From Komarekiella delphini-convector SJRDD-AB1 (lineage in GTDB: Bacteria > Cyanobacteriota > Cyanobacteriia > Cyanobacteriales > Nostocaceae): a stretch of 64,000 bases of DNA. A model generated the notes under the pieces. It was not told the origin of the DNA. It ran no database searches and worked only from the letters and a program-made list of their open reading frames with translations. The translations under genes were made by a program, and so were the position numbers. Below are positions 37,501 through 45,767 of this stretch, in pieces (position 1 is the first letter of the stretch; every line of letters starts with the position of its first letter). Location: the NCBI RefSeq assembly GCF_014831675.1, contig NZ_VJXY01000032.1:25098-89097 (forward strand). Direction: 5' to 3'.

Positions 37501-38848
37501 AAGCGGGGCTATACTCTCTCAAAATTAAATGAGCATTTGTACCGCCGAAACCGAATGCATTGATACCGGCTCTTTTAGGTTTATTTGTCTGCGGCCAGGG
37601 TGTATGCTCACAGACGATACTTGCAGAGGTTATTATTCCATTTTGAGTGGCGATCGCATTCTCAACGCCAATGGTAGCAGGGATAACCCCTTCTTTCATT
37701 GCCCAGATGACTTTAATCATGCTAGCCATAGCTGAAGCCGTCAGCATGTGACCTGTATGAGCTTTATTGGCTCCCAGCAACGGGATTTTATCTTTAGTTG
37801 CAAAGAATTCTTCTATGGAATTGAGTTCTGTTTGATCTCCTAAAGAAGTTCCAGTTGCATGGCATTCTATGTAATCTACTGGTTCCGACCCCTGATAAGC
37901 TCGTTTCAGCGCCAGATGTTGTCCCTTCTTCGAGGGACTGAGGATATGTTTCCCGCCACCATCATTGGATAGACCGATGTTTTCAATTACAGCATAGATG
38001 CGATCGCCATTTTTCTCTGCATCCGAGAGCCGCTTTAAGACAAACATGCCTACTCCTTCGCCGATTTTAATCCCTTCGGATGATTGATCGAAAGGAGCGC
38101 TATTTCCTTGGTCTGGAAAAGCATTCAGCACATTAAATCCGTGAATAATATTTAGGCGTTCTGAACCGCAAACTGCGCCAGCTAGCATCATATCTACCTG
38201 ACCAGTATTCAGATAATAAGAAGCTAACTCCATGACATACAATGAACTGGAACAAGCAGAATCAATTGCGTAGCGAATTCCACCTAGTCCTAAACCGCTG
38301 CAAACAATACTAGCTGGTAAGCTAGCAGTTATAGCATTATCAGGAGAAATATTTAGTCCTAATGTTGGGTCATTAAAACGAAAATCTTGATAGTTGAGAA
38401 GCTCTTTGACAAAGTACTCTAAAGTCTTTAAGTGCATTGACGAAAAAAGCTTGCTAGAGTGCTCTGTTGCAAAAGAGAGATTGCCTAGAATTAGTCCACT
38501 TTTGTTTAATACCTCTTCATTATTAAGATAACCACTGTCTCTAAGAGCTTCTCTTGCTGCATATAAAGACCAGTGAAATATCCTATCTAGAGCGATTAGC
38601 TTTTCTGGATGAACTTTATAACCATAAGGGTCAAAGTTAAAATCCCGAATATAACCGTTTTTAGTGTAGCTAATCTTGTCTGGTATTCCCCGTTTTGGAC
38701 TGTGGTATATCGATGGAGATCTACCCATATCTGCGATAGTTACCTCAGAAGTGACATCATTGCCACTCATTAACATCTGCCAAAATTCTTCAGGGCTTTC
38801 TGCTCCGGGAAATAAGCAACCAATTCCAACAATGGCAATCTCATTCAT
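34586..38848 (-). CDS. PfaC-like PKS subunit: KS, chain-length factor, two FabA-type dehydratases
   Basis: 1420 residues. KS (1-445) is complete: Cys199 in IDSACSSSL, His in ECHATGTSLGD and His in NKAHTGHMLTA. The second KS-like unit (about 468-880) is a chain-length factor, with the active-site Cys lost (VSAQESS). Two hotdog dehydratase domains follow a long linker: DH1 (about 1090-1230, FYAAHNTLSGLMILEASH) and DH2 (about 1270-1410, WVFNAHFKNDPVMPGTMLIEG), the latter with a clear FabA-like His and NDPVMPG loop. KS-CLF-DH-DH is the order of PfaC in PUFA synthases. It starts 6 bp after KR-DH, with AAGGAG before the ATG. Expected role: iterative elongation and dehydration. Confidence 0.93.
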   Translation of the reverse strand: MNEIAIVGIGCLFPGAESPEEFWQMLMSGNDVTSEVTIADMGRSPSIYHSPKRGIPDKISYTKNGYIRDFNFDPYGYKVHPEKLIALDRIFHWSLYAAREALRDSGYLNNEEVLNKSGLILGNLSFATEHSSKLFSSMHLKTLEYFVKELLNYQDFRFNDPTLGLNISPDNAITASLPASIVCSGLGLGGIRYAIDSACSSSLYVMELASYYLNTGQVDMMLAGAVCGSERLNIIHGFNVLNAFPDQGNSAPFDQSSEGIKIGEGVGMFVLKRLSDAEKNGDRIYAVIENIGLSNDGGGKHILSPSKKGQHLALKRAYQGSEPVDYIECHATGTSLGDQTELNSIEEFFATKDKIPLLGANKAHTGHMLTASAMASMIKVIWAMKEGVIPATIGVENAIATQNGIITSASIVCEHTPWPQTNKPKRAGINAFGFGGTNAHLILREYSPASTQSTSLVPKPNQSKPSIPAIVGMHIHIGAVEGLEAFANTLFENREVMESLPSERWSGAEETLTEAPPKAAYLDKFALDCIAFKIPPKEVGSVLFDHLFMMKVADVALRDAGFTRHQDFSNTAVIIATEMNLTVHRNITRLNMPWHLRECFQKFNIQLTDDQVNQLESVLKDSMSPCLYVEGVTGGIGNLVASRIAALWDFTGPAFTVSAQESSVYKAIEIAKFLLDFGTVDAVVVGAIDQAASWENVELRKQLNQHNSQLTFGEGAGAIVLKRKEDAQKSQDKIYATIESLAIIQGNGNEVVSDCVWQATRKSLATAEVNPNEVGYIELNEGGIFAQDKDEKVGLNTLYSLEHTNVGSVKENVGNSFVLSGMASIIKTSLCLYHRFIPVYQQQSVQSWQLSSQQNKRFGAVNMISNDYSYTHLILGEGDYQEIQQNPQFAHQTESKKGVFKTLLNGSARMRDLILSDDNIKQFSTVKIPKVVKLTPERALSDNYSMGMQPIMRDRKQIILEKQYLWNAKLQNLFLQIQDAFYEKVSSSLTTNIDKAKSENLDPEFLPAASHQTIATLPSTPTNDNQIIHEPKNIIWNLAEITEIVDGKISNVLGSYYQEMDKRPIRTRTPSPPFMFISRVTKMTAERGKLQPCMVEWEYDIPPDTFYAAHNTLSGLMILEASHAMLLALAYIGCDMMFDGQLRYRALSCQSECLDEFPPPGETIRGEVYIHKLIKAKNNLLLQYEYICYHKNRPLVRLNANSGYFSDADINNSKGLPAYNASPRQTIVKQNFLPPLTCHKTKFNDEDIQALQKGNFNICFGDAYQPQKPYALASDKLLMINRILHVDPQGGAWGLGQVLGEVDIDPEHWVFNAHFKNDPVMPGTMLIEGCYQVVFFYMYYLGLHTKFNNCKPVFFSSLKSSTKFRGEVKREKNQVQFRVTVKELVNADEPYLIAVTEVIYNDRIIGICDDLYIKLVERQN

Positions 38849-38854
38849 TTAAGC

Positions 38855-41269
38855 TTACACTCCTTTTTCCCAATACAGTGCTTGGAGATTTTTCATTAAG
38901 ATATAACTAACTTCAAGCCAGCGAATATATATCTCTCCATGTTCGTTGTGAACAAAAATATTAGCTGTTAGCTTGCTCTTATTAAAAGAAATAATTTCAG
39001 TTGAAACATAAAAATCTCTATTAAAATCAAGAGATTGGAATTGCTCAACTTTTTCAAATCCCATCGGTAAACAAGTATTATCCAGTTGATAATAAGCCCA
39101 GATAAGGGCACTTTGTAACTGAACATCACCCAGGTAAGGATTAAACGAATTAACAGTGAATTGTCCCTGTTGTTTTGGACTAATAGCAGGCAAATTGCAG
39201 AGGGAAGTAATTTTGCGATCGCTAATATGTAAAACTTTCTTTATGCCTTGAAAGTTTTTCCCATGAAATAAACTACTTCCTTCCTGATAAGTTGTGTAGA
39301 CTTTACCATCTGATTTAATATCTAGATTCTCGTAAATAGGCATGGAACCCCATTCTTTTTCAAAAAAGAGTGTTGCACCATAATGATAAAGCGAATTATT
39401 TTTATCTTTTGGTTGGCTGCTGATTTTTACTACAAAGCTATGTCCATTATCTTCAGTATTAGCAAGGTTTATGCGAGCCAAATATTCTTCCTGATATTGT
39501 TCATCAAAAACAATTCCTTTAAGTACTTTGAAGTTCTCAATAGCTCTAATTTTATAGTTTGGCAAAACATCTTCAGAAGACTTCACCATCCAGTTAACAG
39601 CACAAGTCGCTGGTAAAACAGCATTTTTGCCAATTACATGATCTTTGATGAATGGATTACCATTTTGCCGCATAATCCGTTTACTTTCTACCACATTTAT
39701 TTGTTCTATCTGGTGATTACTAGGTAAGCTTAATTTTCCACTTACAAGAATTTGTTCTACAGCATGATCTTTGCCAATTCGTAATTCATTCCGACAGAAC
39801 TTAGTGCCTATATCAACAGGAATAAGATCAATATTACTTTCTTGGTAAAATTTCTTAAGTGTTGGGCTGATCATTCCCCTATCCCATGGGCCCCAATTGA
39901 TTGAAACGATCCGAATCTTGGGAAAGAGATGTTTAAAAGAGTAAGCAAATTTATTTAGAACATCATTAGCCAAAGCATAGTCTGTTTGACCTGCATTTCC
40001 AAAATACCCAGAGACAGAAGAAAATAAAATAACATCCTTGAGTTTCTCTAAATTAACAATAGAGAGTAAGTTCTCTAATCCCTTAATTTTAGGTTCAAAT
40101 ACTCGATTAAAGTCTTCTTCTGTCTTCTTCTCAATTCGTTTGTCAGCTATATTGCCAGCCCCATGAATAATACCCGTAATATTTTTAAAATGTTCAGGCA
40201 ATTTTTCAATTTGCTTTGCTAAATCAAGTTCATGAGTAACATCTACACTCAGATAAATTGCTTCTCCACCATATTGCTTTATCTGCTTTAATGAATTTCT
40301 AATATCACGTTGTGATATCAAATCATGCAAAATTCTATCGACTTCAATGGGAGTAGGTTTCTTTCCCTGTTGGATGAAATCATTAATAATCAGCTTTTTG
40401 AGTTCTTTATCATCAGTAGAGTTATTCGCCCATTTAGGCTCATGAGGTTGTAATACAGTGCGTCCTAATAAAATGAATTTAGATTTATAGGCTTTAGCAA
40501 GTTCTGTTACACAATCAGCAGTAATTCCACGTCCACCGCCACTAACCAAAAATATGCTCTGAGAATTTGGAGTTTCCTCAAGGTAATTAATGTTATGAAT
40601 GCGTTCTGTGGTCAGGGTAACTCGCTCTCCTGCTTGATTACGTCCAACTTCCAATAAGCCCAAATTAGTATCAGCTATTTCCTCCATAATAATGTTTGCA
40701 GCTTCCTCAATGTTGATACTGGATTCTAAATCAATATAACGACAATAAACATTTGCCCATTCGCGATTTAATGACTTGACTAACCCTGATAAACCACCAC
40801 CTATAACGGCACAGGCTTGTTTTCCAGAAGTTCCCATCTCTCCATCAAGCTTGGTAACAGTTACAAAATAAGTATTACCACGATTGTTTTCACACGCATT
40901 ATTCAAAGGTAATTTGAGATATTTAGCAATTAAAAAGACTAATTTAACTGTCTCTTTGTCTTGTTCTTGAAAAAGGTCATTGGAGGACAAAACGTTTTGA
41001 GCTAATGGATGCGTGTGAATGAATCCTCCAATCAAACCAAATTTTTCTTGAATTGTCTCTAGAGTTTCTTTGAGATGCAATTCTGTTGAATTATTTAGGT
41101 CGATTACATCAATATTTGTTTGAGCAACTGATTGATGAAAAGCTGAGTAGGTAGGGAGTTTTAGGATGACTGCTTTTTGTCCCTGCTGATGTAGCTTTTC
41201 TGCTACAGCAACTCCTACTCCCTCACCTCCCTCAGTAATTAACCAGATATGACCTTCAGACAGTTGCAA
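38855..41269 (-). CDS. PfaA-type ketoreductase and dehydratase-like subunit (KR-DH)
   Basis: 804 residues. An N-terminal non-catalytic Rossmann half (1-230) precedes the catalytic ketoreductase (about 235-500): FLVSGGGRGITADC binds NADPH, and FSSVSGYFGNAGQTDYALAN carries Ser, Tyr and Asn. The C-terminal 280 residues start NPFIKDHVIGKNAVLPATCAVN, the dehydratase-type hotdog seen after the KR in PfaA. The annotated start is TTG 41267-41269 without a ribosome-binding site. The frame is open upstream (KKILSQPDKRK) up to a TAA next to an A9 run in the end of the ACP gene, which suggests it is normally made as part of an ACP-KR-DH protein. Confidence 0.9.
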   Translation of the reverse strand: MQLSEGHIWLITEGGEGVGVAVAEKLHQQGQKAVILKLPTYSAFHQSVAQTNIDVIDLNNSTELHLKETLETIQEKFGLIGGFIHTHPLAQNVLSSNDLFQEQDKETVKLVFLIAKYLKLPLNNACENNRGNTYFVTVTKLDGEMGTSGKQACAVIGGGLSGLVKSLNREWANVYCRYIDLESSINIEEAANIIMEEIADTNLGLLEVGRNQAGERVTLTTERIHNINYLEETPNSQSIFLVSGGGRGITADCVTELAKAYKSKFILLGRTVLQPHEPKWANNSTDDKELKKLIINDFIQQGKKPTPIEVDRILHDLISQRDIRNSLKQIKQYGGEAIYLSVDVTHELDLAKQIEKLPEHFKNITGIIHGAGNIADKRIEKKTEEDFNRVFEPKIKGLENLLSIVNLEKLKDVILFSSVSGYFGNAGQTDYALANDVLNKFAYSFKHLFPKIRIVSINWGPWDRGMISPTLKKFYQESNIDLIPVDIGTKFCRNELRIGKDHAVEQILVSGKLSLPSNHQIEQINVVESKRIMRQNGNPFIKDHVIGKNAVLPATCAVNWMVKSSEDVLPNYKIRAIENFKVLKGIVFDEQYQEEYLARINLANTEDNGHSFVVKISSQPKDKNNSLYHYGATLFFEKEWGSMPIYENLDIKSDGKVYTTYQEGSSLFHGKNFQGIKKVLHISDRKITSLCNLPAISPKQQGQFTVNSFNPYLGDVQLQSALIWAYYQLDNTCLPMGFEKVEQFQSLDFNRDFYVSTEIISFNKSKLTANIFVHNEHGEIYIRWLEVSYILMKNLQALYWEKGV

Positions 41270-41289
41270 CTTCCGTTTATCGGGTTGGC

Positions 41290-42480
41290 TCAGAATTTTT
41301 TTTTAACAGCCTGTCTTTCAATACCTTGTTCTTGATCAACATTGCCATTATTTGAAGGTTGCGTTGCTTGTTTCGACAAGTGTTCTTGTAGATAATCAAC
41401 AATTTTAGCCAGTGTTCGCAAGTCTCTGAATAATTCTGGATCTACATCCATATCTGGGAATTCTTCATGCATAGCAGCGAAAATCTCTAACTGCTTGATA
41501 GAGTCAATCCCCAAATCTGCTTCTAAATCCATATTTAGATCCAGCATATCGACTGGATATCCAGTTTTATCGCTAACTACCTCTAGTAATCGATTGCTGA
41601 ATCCACTCAAATCAACTGAAGTAGTTGGAGCATCTTCTTGAGGATGAACTGGTGCAGAAACACTCTCTACAACATCATTAGTTGGTTCTGGCGCAACAGT
41701 TGGAATACTAAGTGCAGAAACGCTCTCTACAGCATTATTAGTTGGTTCTGAGGTGATGACAACTTGCTGCAAGAAGGAGGGTTTAGGTGGTGTTGAAACG
41801 ATTGGAGGAGTGGGAGCTACAGTTTCAACAGCGTTAGTTTTAGGTACAGAACCATTAGGTTTTTTGTTAACAGGAATATAAGTCAAATCATTAGAAACAG
41901 AAGGAACTTGAGGTAATTCCTCAGTTTTTTGCGGTGTAGCTACATTGTTTGCTAATTGGTTAACAGATGAATCTAAAGAACTTTGCAATTCTTGTTTTGG
42001 AGAAAGAGGAAGTGCAGCTTGAGTTTCGGAAGTTGCAGCATTCAGTTGCTTATTTAAAGAAACATCATCTAGTTTGTTGGATATATCTGTTGGTAATTCA
42101 CTTGTACGAATCAAATTTAATTGATTCTGCAAATAACCTTCATGGTTGATATTGTAATTAAGCTGATTTCTTTGCAAAATTTGCAGTATTTGGTCAAAAT
42201 TATGCATTGCTTTGGGTAGCGCAGCAGAATCTTGATATTTATCAAGCATTAATGCTTGATAATCAACAATTTTAGACAGTAGATCAATATACTTGCCTTG
42301 ATTTTGATTGAATTGTTGATGCACTGTACTTAAGAAGTTTTGCTCTTGAATCTGAGCCAGAATATCAGTTTGATTGATTACAGGATATGCTGCTACAGAA
42401 AGGTTTTGAAGATTACGACTATCACCGTTACCAGAATGATTATTTTTTTCCATGTTAGCTATTTGTGTTGTTGCACTCAT
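41290..42480 (-). CDS. PfaA-type acyl carrier protein with long N-terminal extension
   Basis: 396 residues from ATG 42478-42480, which has AGGAGATA seven bases upstream (a GTG at 42510 lacks one). Residues 40-125 are Gln/Asn-rich and probably coiled. Residues 130-295 are a Pro/Val/Thr linker with two imperfect repeats of EPTN[ND][AV]VESVSA. The carrier domain (about 297-385) has DLEADLGIDSIKQLEIFAAM with phosphopantetheine Ser327, the LGIDSIK form of PUFA-synthase carriers. PUFA synthases usually have several tandem carriers; only one is present. The gene ends KKKF-TGA just after nine A residues, one frame away from KR-DH. Confidence 0.92.
   Translation of the reverse strand: MSATTQIANMEKNNHSGNGDSRNLQNLSVAAYPVINQTDILAQIQEQNFLSTVHQQFNQNQGKYIDLLSKIVDYQALMLDKYQDSAALPKAMHNFDQILQILQRNQLNYNINHEGYLQNQLNLIRTSELPTDISNKLDDVSLNKQLNAATSETQAALPLSPKQELQSSLDSSVNQLANNVATPQKTEELPQVPSVSNDLTYIPVNKKPNGSVPKTNAVETVAPTPPIVSTPPKPSFLQQVVITSEPTNNAVESVSALSIPTVAPEPTNDVVESVSAPVHPQEDAPTTSVDLSGFSNRLLEVVSDKTGYPVDMLDLNMDLEADLGIDSIKQLEIFAAMHEEFPDMDVDPELFRDLRTLAKIVDYLQEHLSKQATQPSNNGNVDQEQGIERQAVKKKF
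41296..41304 (-). other. Nine-A homopolymer (possible -1 frameshift site) joining ACP to KR-DH
   Basis: On the coding strand the ACP gene reads GTT AAA AAA AAA TTC TGA. A -1 slip in the A run gives ATT CTG AGC CAA and enters the open KR-DH frame (protein KKKILSQPDKRK). The only upstream stop in the KR-DH frame is the TAA that begins with the T before the run. A AAA AAA is a classic slippery heptamer, and runs of nine A also cause RNA polymerase slippage. No downstream stimulatory stem-loop was identified. A sequencing or real indel is the alternative. Confidence 0.6.
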
Positions 42481-42518
42481 GATTATCTCCTGATTGTTTT
42501 TGATTCTCACACTTGGGA

Positions 42519-45467
42519 TTAGAAACGTGATGGCGCTTGCTTATTGAGAAATTCATCTAAAAGCGATGTATCTTTTTCAAAAAGTGCTTTTTCTCTGAGT
42601 TCCTTAGTTTTAGGATTGAAATAAAAGCCACCATTCAAATTGACAGCTACGCTTCTTGCAGATTTGGGTTGCTCAATAGGTTTTGGTATTTGATAAGGGT
42701 CAATATCTTGAAGCACAAGACCACCTACCAAAAGCTGAACTATAGAACGGCGAAACTCGTATTCTGAACTATTTTGGGAACGCGGATTGAGAGCGATCGC
42801 TAAATGTTCTCGACCTTTAAGGATATCGCTCACAAAGTTGGTTAGTGTGTTTTTCGGCCCAATTTCAACAAACACATAACCTCCTTGATTATATATTGTT
42901 TCTATCGCTTGTTTAAAAGCAACTGGACTTAACAAGTGAGTTGCTAGGATTTTTTTAATATCATCTGCATTGTGAGGGTAAGGTTTACTAGTTACATTGG
43001 AATAAACAGGAATAGAAGGCGTTTTAAAGTTGGTTTGAGAAATTTCTCTAGCAAAAGGTTCAGCAGCATGTCTGACAAAATTCGTATGATACGCATTATC
43101 AACAGCCAGAAGAGTAGATTGAACTCCCTGCTTTTGTAATGTGTGGTACAACGTCTTGATTGATTGTTCTGCTCCGCCTAAAACTATCTGAGAATTGGAA
43201 TTATAGTTGGTGATTTTGACATCAGAGTAATTAGCAATTAAAGCATTGACATCTACTTCATAAGCATTAACTGCTAGCATTGAACCCCTCTCTTTGACTG
43301 AGGAGTTTTCTGCCCTCATGGCGTGTCCTCTAGCTATGGCAAGTTGATAAAAATCTTGATCGCTGAGAACACCTGATGCCCAGAGAGCAGTAATTTCACC
43401 AAAACTATGCCCAATCACAAAGTCAGGTTTAAATCCAGCTTTTTGAAGTATTTTGTAAATTCCTACACTGATAGCTCCAATAGCTGGTTGTCCATGTTCA
43501 GTTTTCTGAATCTCATTTTTTTGTTTGATGATTGGATTTTCATCAAAGACCGAAGGAGGATAAATAATATCAGATAGAATAGACTGCTTCTGTTGATAGA
43601 ACAGTTGATTCACCTCTGATAGAACTCTACGCATTTCTGGATAGTTTTTAGCAAAATCTATCCCCATATTCAAGTATTGTGAACCTTGTCCTGGGAATAA
43701 AGCTACAACTCTACCCTTCAAATCCATGCCAGTAGTTCGGTAGTAAATACCTTTAGGATGCTGCCAGTTATCCTTAGAGTTAGAACGAAATGTTGATAAA
43801 GATGCTTTCAATAATTCTATAGTTTGCTCTAATGATTCACTGACAAAACCAATTCTAGCTGAGTTGATCGGAATCTCTTTGTTTCTAGTATGCTTGAGGT
43901 ATTGATAATAATCATTTTTGCCTGATTCCGATTTAAAAATATCTAATAAATCCTCACATTTTTTAATTAAAATGTTGCGATCGCCAGCATGTATGATCAC
44001 AATATCAGGAACATTATGCATCCTATATACAGCATCGTGTTCTTGCTGATATTCTTCCACAATTACATGAAAGTTAGTACCTCCAAAACCAAAAGAACTA
44101 ATTGCCGCCCGACGCTTAGAACCGTCAATAGGTTGAATCCAAGGTCTGGCTTCAGTATTTAAATAAAAACTACTGTTTTCTAGATCAAATTTGGGGTTTG
44201 GTTGAACAACATTAATTGTCGGAGGTAATATTTTATGATAAAGAGCCAAAGTTGTCTTAATTAAAGCAGCAGAACCAGCAGCAGTTCGGGTATGTCCAAT
44301 CTGAGATTTTACGCTACCTAAAGCTACAGAGTAATTTGGAACTTGATTTTGCTTATATACATGACTAATACTTTGAAATTCACATATATCTCCAGCAACC
44401 GTTCCTGTTCCATGTGCTTCAACTAATTGAATTTGTTTAGGGCTGATTCCCGCTTTCTCATAAGCTCTATCTAAAGCTTTTACTTGCCCTTCAAACCTGG
44501 GAGCATAGATACTTTTTGCACGTCCATCGCTGGAAGTACCTATACCTTTAATTACACCATAAATTTTGTTATTATCTCTTTCCGCGTCTTCCAAACGTTT
44601 CAAAACTACCATCCCTACGCCATCACCGAGAACAATGCCATCAGATGATGCATCAAAAGGACGAGAACGGCCTTCTCTAGAAAGTGCTGGTGTTTTACTA
44701 AAACACATATAGGCGAAGATGGAATTATCAACATTAACTCCACCAGTTAATACTGCATCACAACTACCATCAGCTAACTCTGCGATCGCCATCTTGATTG
44801 CTGCTAAGCTACTAGCACAGGCTGCATCAATAGTGCAATTTGTCCCTCCCAAATCAAAGTGGCTAGTAATCCGACCGGCTACTACATTGCTTAGCAAACC
44901 AGGAAAACTACTTTCTCGCCAGCCTGCATATAAATCTTTCAATTTATCTACGATTGCAGTGACCATTTCATCAGGAAAACCAAAGTTTTTGATGACCTTT
45001 TCCCACTGGGGAGAATTATTTCTCGTCGTCAATGGAAAAGCAGTATTACCACACCCTCCAACTCCCAGAATAACTCCTGTTCTGTCACGAATTGCAGCCG
45101 TAGATTCATCTCGGTTATAACCAGCATCCGCTAAAGCCTGTTTAGCTATTAGCAATGCCATCAATTGTGTAGTACTAATTGACTCTAAGTTGATTGGTGG
45201 AATGCCAAATTCCATCGGATCAAATTTTACTTCTGGAATGAAAGCCCCGATTTTACTATATGTTTTATCAGGAGCAGAGGGATCTGAATCAAAATACTCA
45301 TCAATACTCCAGTAACCTTCAAAACTTGGATCTTCATCAACTATTTCTTTAATGCAATTTTTTCTATTTAGAATATTGTCCCAAAAATCTCCAACTGTTT
45401 TTGCTTCCGGGAAAAGAGAACCAATGCCAACAATAGCAATAGGAGTATGATGATATATTTGCTTCAT
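42519..45467 (-). CDS. PfaA-type PKS subunit: ketosynthase and acyltransferase (KS-AT)
   Basis: 982 residues. KS (about 8-470): Cys217 in IDAACASSLAAIK, His in VEAHGTGTVAGD and His in KSQIGHTRTAAGS. After a linker, AT (about 580-900) has VALFPGQGSQYLNMG and the nucleophile Ser in VIGHSFGEITALW, with NAYHTNFV near the substrate end instead of the GHxxH/YASH-type motifs of assembly-line ATs, as in PfaA. A malonyl-CoA substrate is likely. The protein stops after AT, so ACP and KR-DH are separate frames, unlike full-length PfaA. AAGGAATAG lies before its ATG. It probably primes and extends the chain with KS-CLF-DH-DH and PfaD. Confidence 0.94.
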   Translation of the reverse strand: MKQIYHHTPIAIVGIGSLFPEAKTVGDFWDNILNRKNCIKEIVDEDPSFEGYWSIDEYFDSDPSAPDKTYSKIGAFIPEVKFDPMEFGIPPINLESISTTQLMALLIAKQALADAGYNRDESTAAIRDRTGVILGVGGCGNTAFPLTTRNNSPQWEKVIKNFGFPDEMVTAIVDKLKDLYAGWRESSFPGLLSNVVAGRITSHFDLGGTNCTIDAACASSLAAIKMAIAELADGSCDAVLTGGVNVDNSIFAYMCFSKTPALSREGRSRPFDASSDGIVLGDGVGMVVLKRLEDAERDNNKIYGVIKGIGTSSDGRAKSIYAPRFEGQVKALDRAYEKAGISPKQIQLVEAHGTGTVAGDICEFQSISHVYKQNQVPNYSVALGSVKSQIGHTRTAAGSAALIKTTLALYHKILPPTINVVQPNPKFDLENSSFYLNTEARPWIQPIDGSKRRAAISSFGFGGTNFHVIVEEYQQEHDAVYRMHNVPDIVIIHAGDRNILIKKCEDLLDIFKSESGKNDYYQYLKHTRNKEIPINSARIGFVSESLEQTIELLKASLSTFRSNSKDNWQHPKGIYYRTTGMDLKGRVVALFPGQGSQYLNMGIDFAKNYPEMRRVLSEVNQLFYQQKQSILSDIIYPPSVFDENPIIKQKNEIQKTEHGQPAIGAISVGIYKILQKAGFKPDFVIGHSFGEITALWASGVLSDQDFYQLAIARGHAMRAENSSVKERGSMLAVNAYEVDVNALIANYSDVKITNYNSNSQIVLGGAEQSIKTLYHTLQKQGVQSTLLAVDNAYHTNFVRHAAEPFAREISQTNFKTPSIPVYSNVTSKPYPHNADDIKKILATHLLSPVAFKQAIETIYNQGGYVFVEIGPKNTLTNFVSDILKGREHLAIALNPRSQNSSEYEFRRSIVQLLVGGLVLQDIDPYQIPKPIEQPKSARSVAVNLNGGFYFNPKTKELREKALFEKDTSLLDEFLNKQAPSRF

Positions 45468-45767
45468 TACTATTCCTTCTTTTTATTTAATGAGTTGTTG
45501 AGATATTGTTTATTTATTTTTTGAATTTACCCAATTTAACAGTAAACAGTAAACAGTGAACAGTAAACAGTAAACAGTAAACAGTTATCAGTCAAGATAA
45601 TTAAGTTTAAGTCCTACATTATACCGACGCTAACTTCCAACTGAAAACTAATAACCCAAAGCCGATTAGTAGCAGGCGCTATCTAGCGGGTTTAAATCCC
45701 CCACCATACGCCTTGATAACTATTTACTGTTTACTGTTCACTGTTTACTGTTCACTGTTAAAGATGG
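45468..45767. other. Gap inside the operon filled by repeats
   Basis: 300 bp between amidinotransferase 2 and KS-AT. The outer parts are inverted heptamer arrays. The middle (about 45661-45715) has AGCGGGTTTAAATCCCCCACCA, which looks like a tRNA T-arm and CCA end but lacks the other arms; it is probably one more dispersed Nostoc repeat. The KS-AT ribosome-binding site is at the 45470 end. Confidence 0.6.
45538..45762. repeat. Inverted pair of heptanucleotide arrays (ACAGTAA-type STRR)
   Basis: 45538-45592 is a run of ACAGTAA/ACAGTGA heptamers, seven or so units. 45720-45762 is a run of the reverse-complement TTACTGT/TTCACTG units. The two arrays could pair into a stem of over 35 bp around a 130-bp loop. 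They lie between the stop of amidinotransferase 2 and the start of the KS-AT gene, so in the message they would form a large intercistronic hairpin. Confidence 0.85.

Noticed and set aside
34586-45467. Heterocyst-glycolipid synthase (hgl) cluster
   Set aside because: KS-AT, ACP, KR and CLF modules resemble it, but the PfaD gene, two FabA-type DH domains after KS-CLF, the aminotransferase and the amidinotransferases do not belong to hgl loci as I know them. A shared ancestry of modules remains likely.
45661-45715. tRNA-like sequence (GGGTTTAAATCCC and CCA)
   Set aside because: Only a T-arm-like stem and CCA are present; D and anticodon arms cannot be drawn. It fits a dispersed intergenic repeat better.
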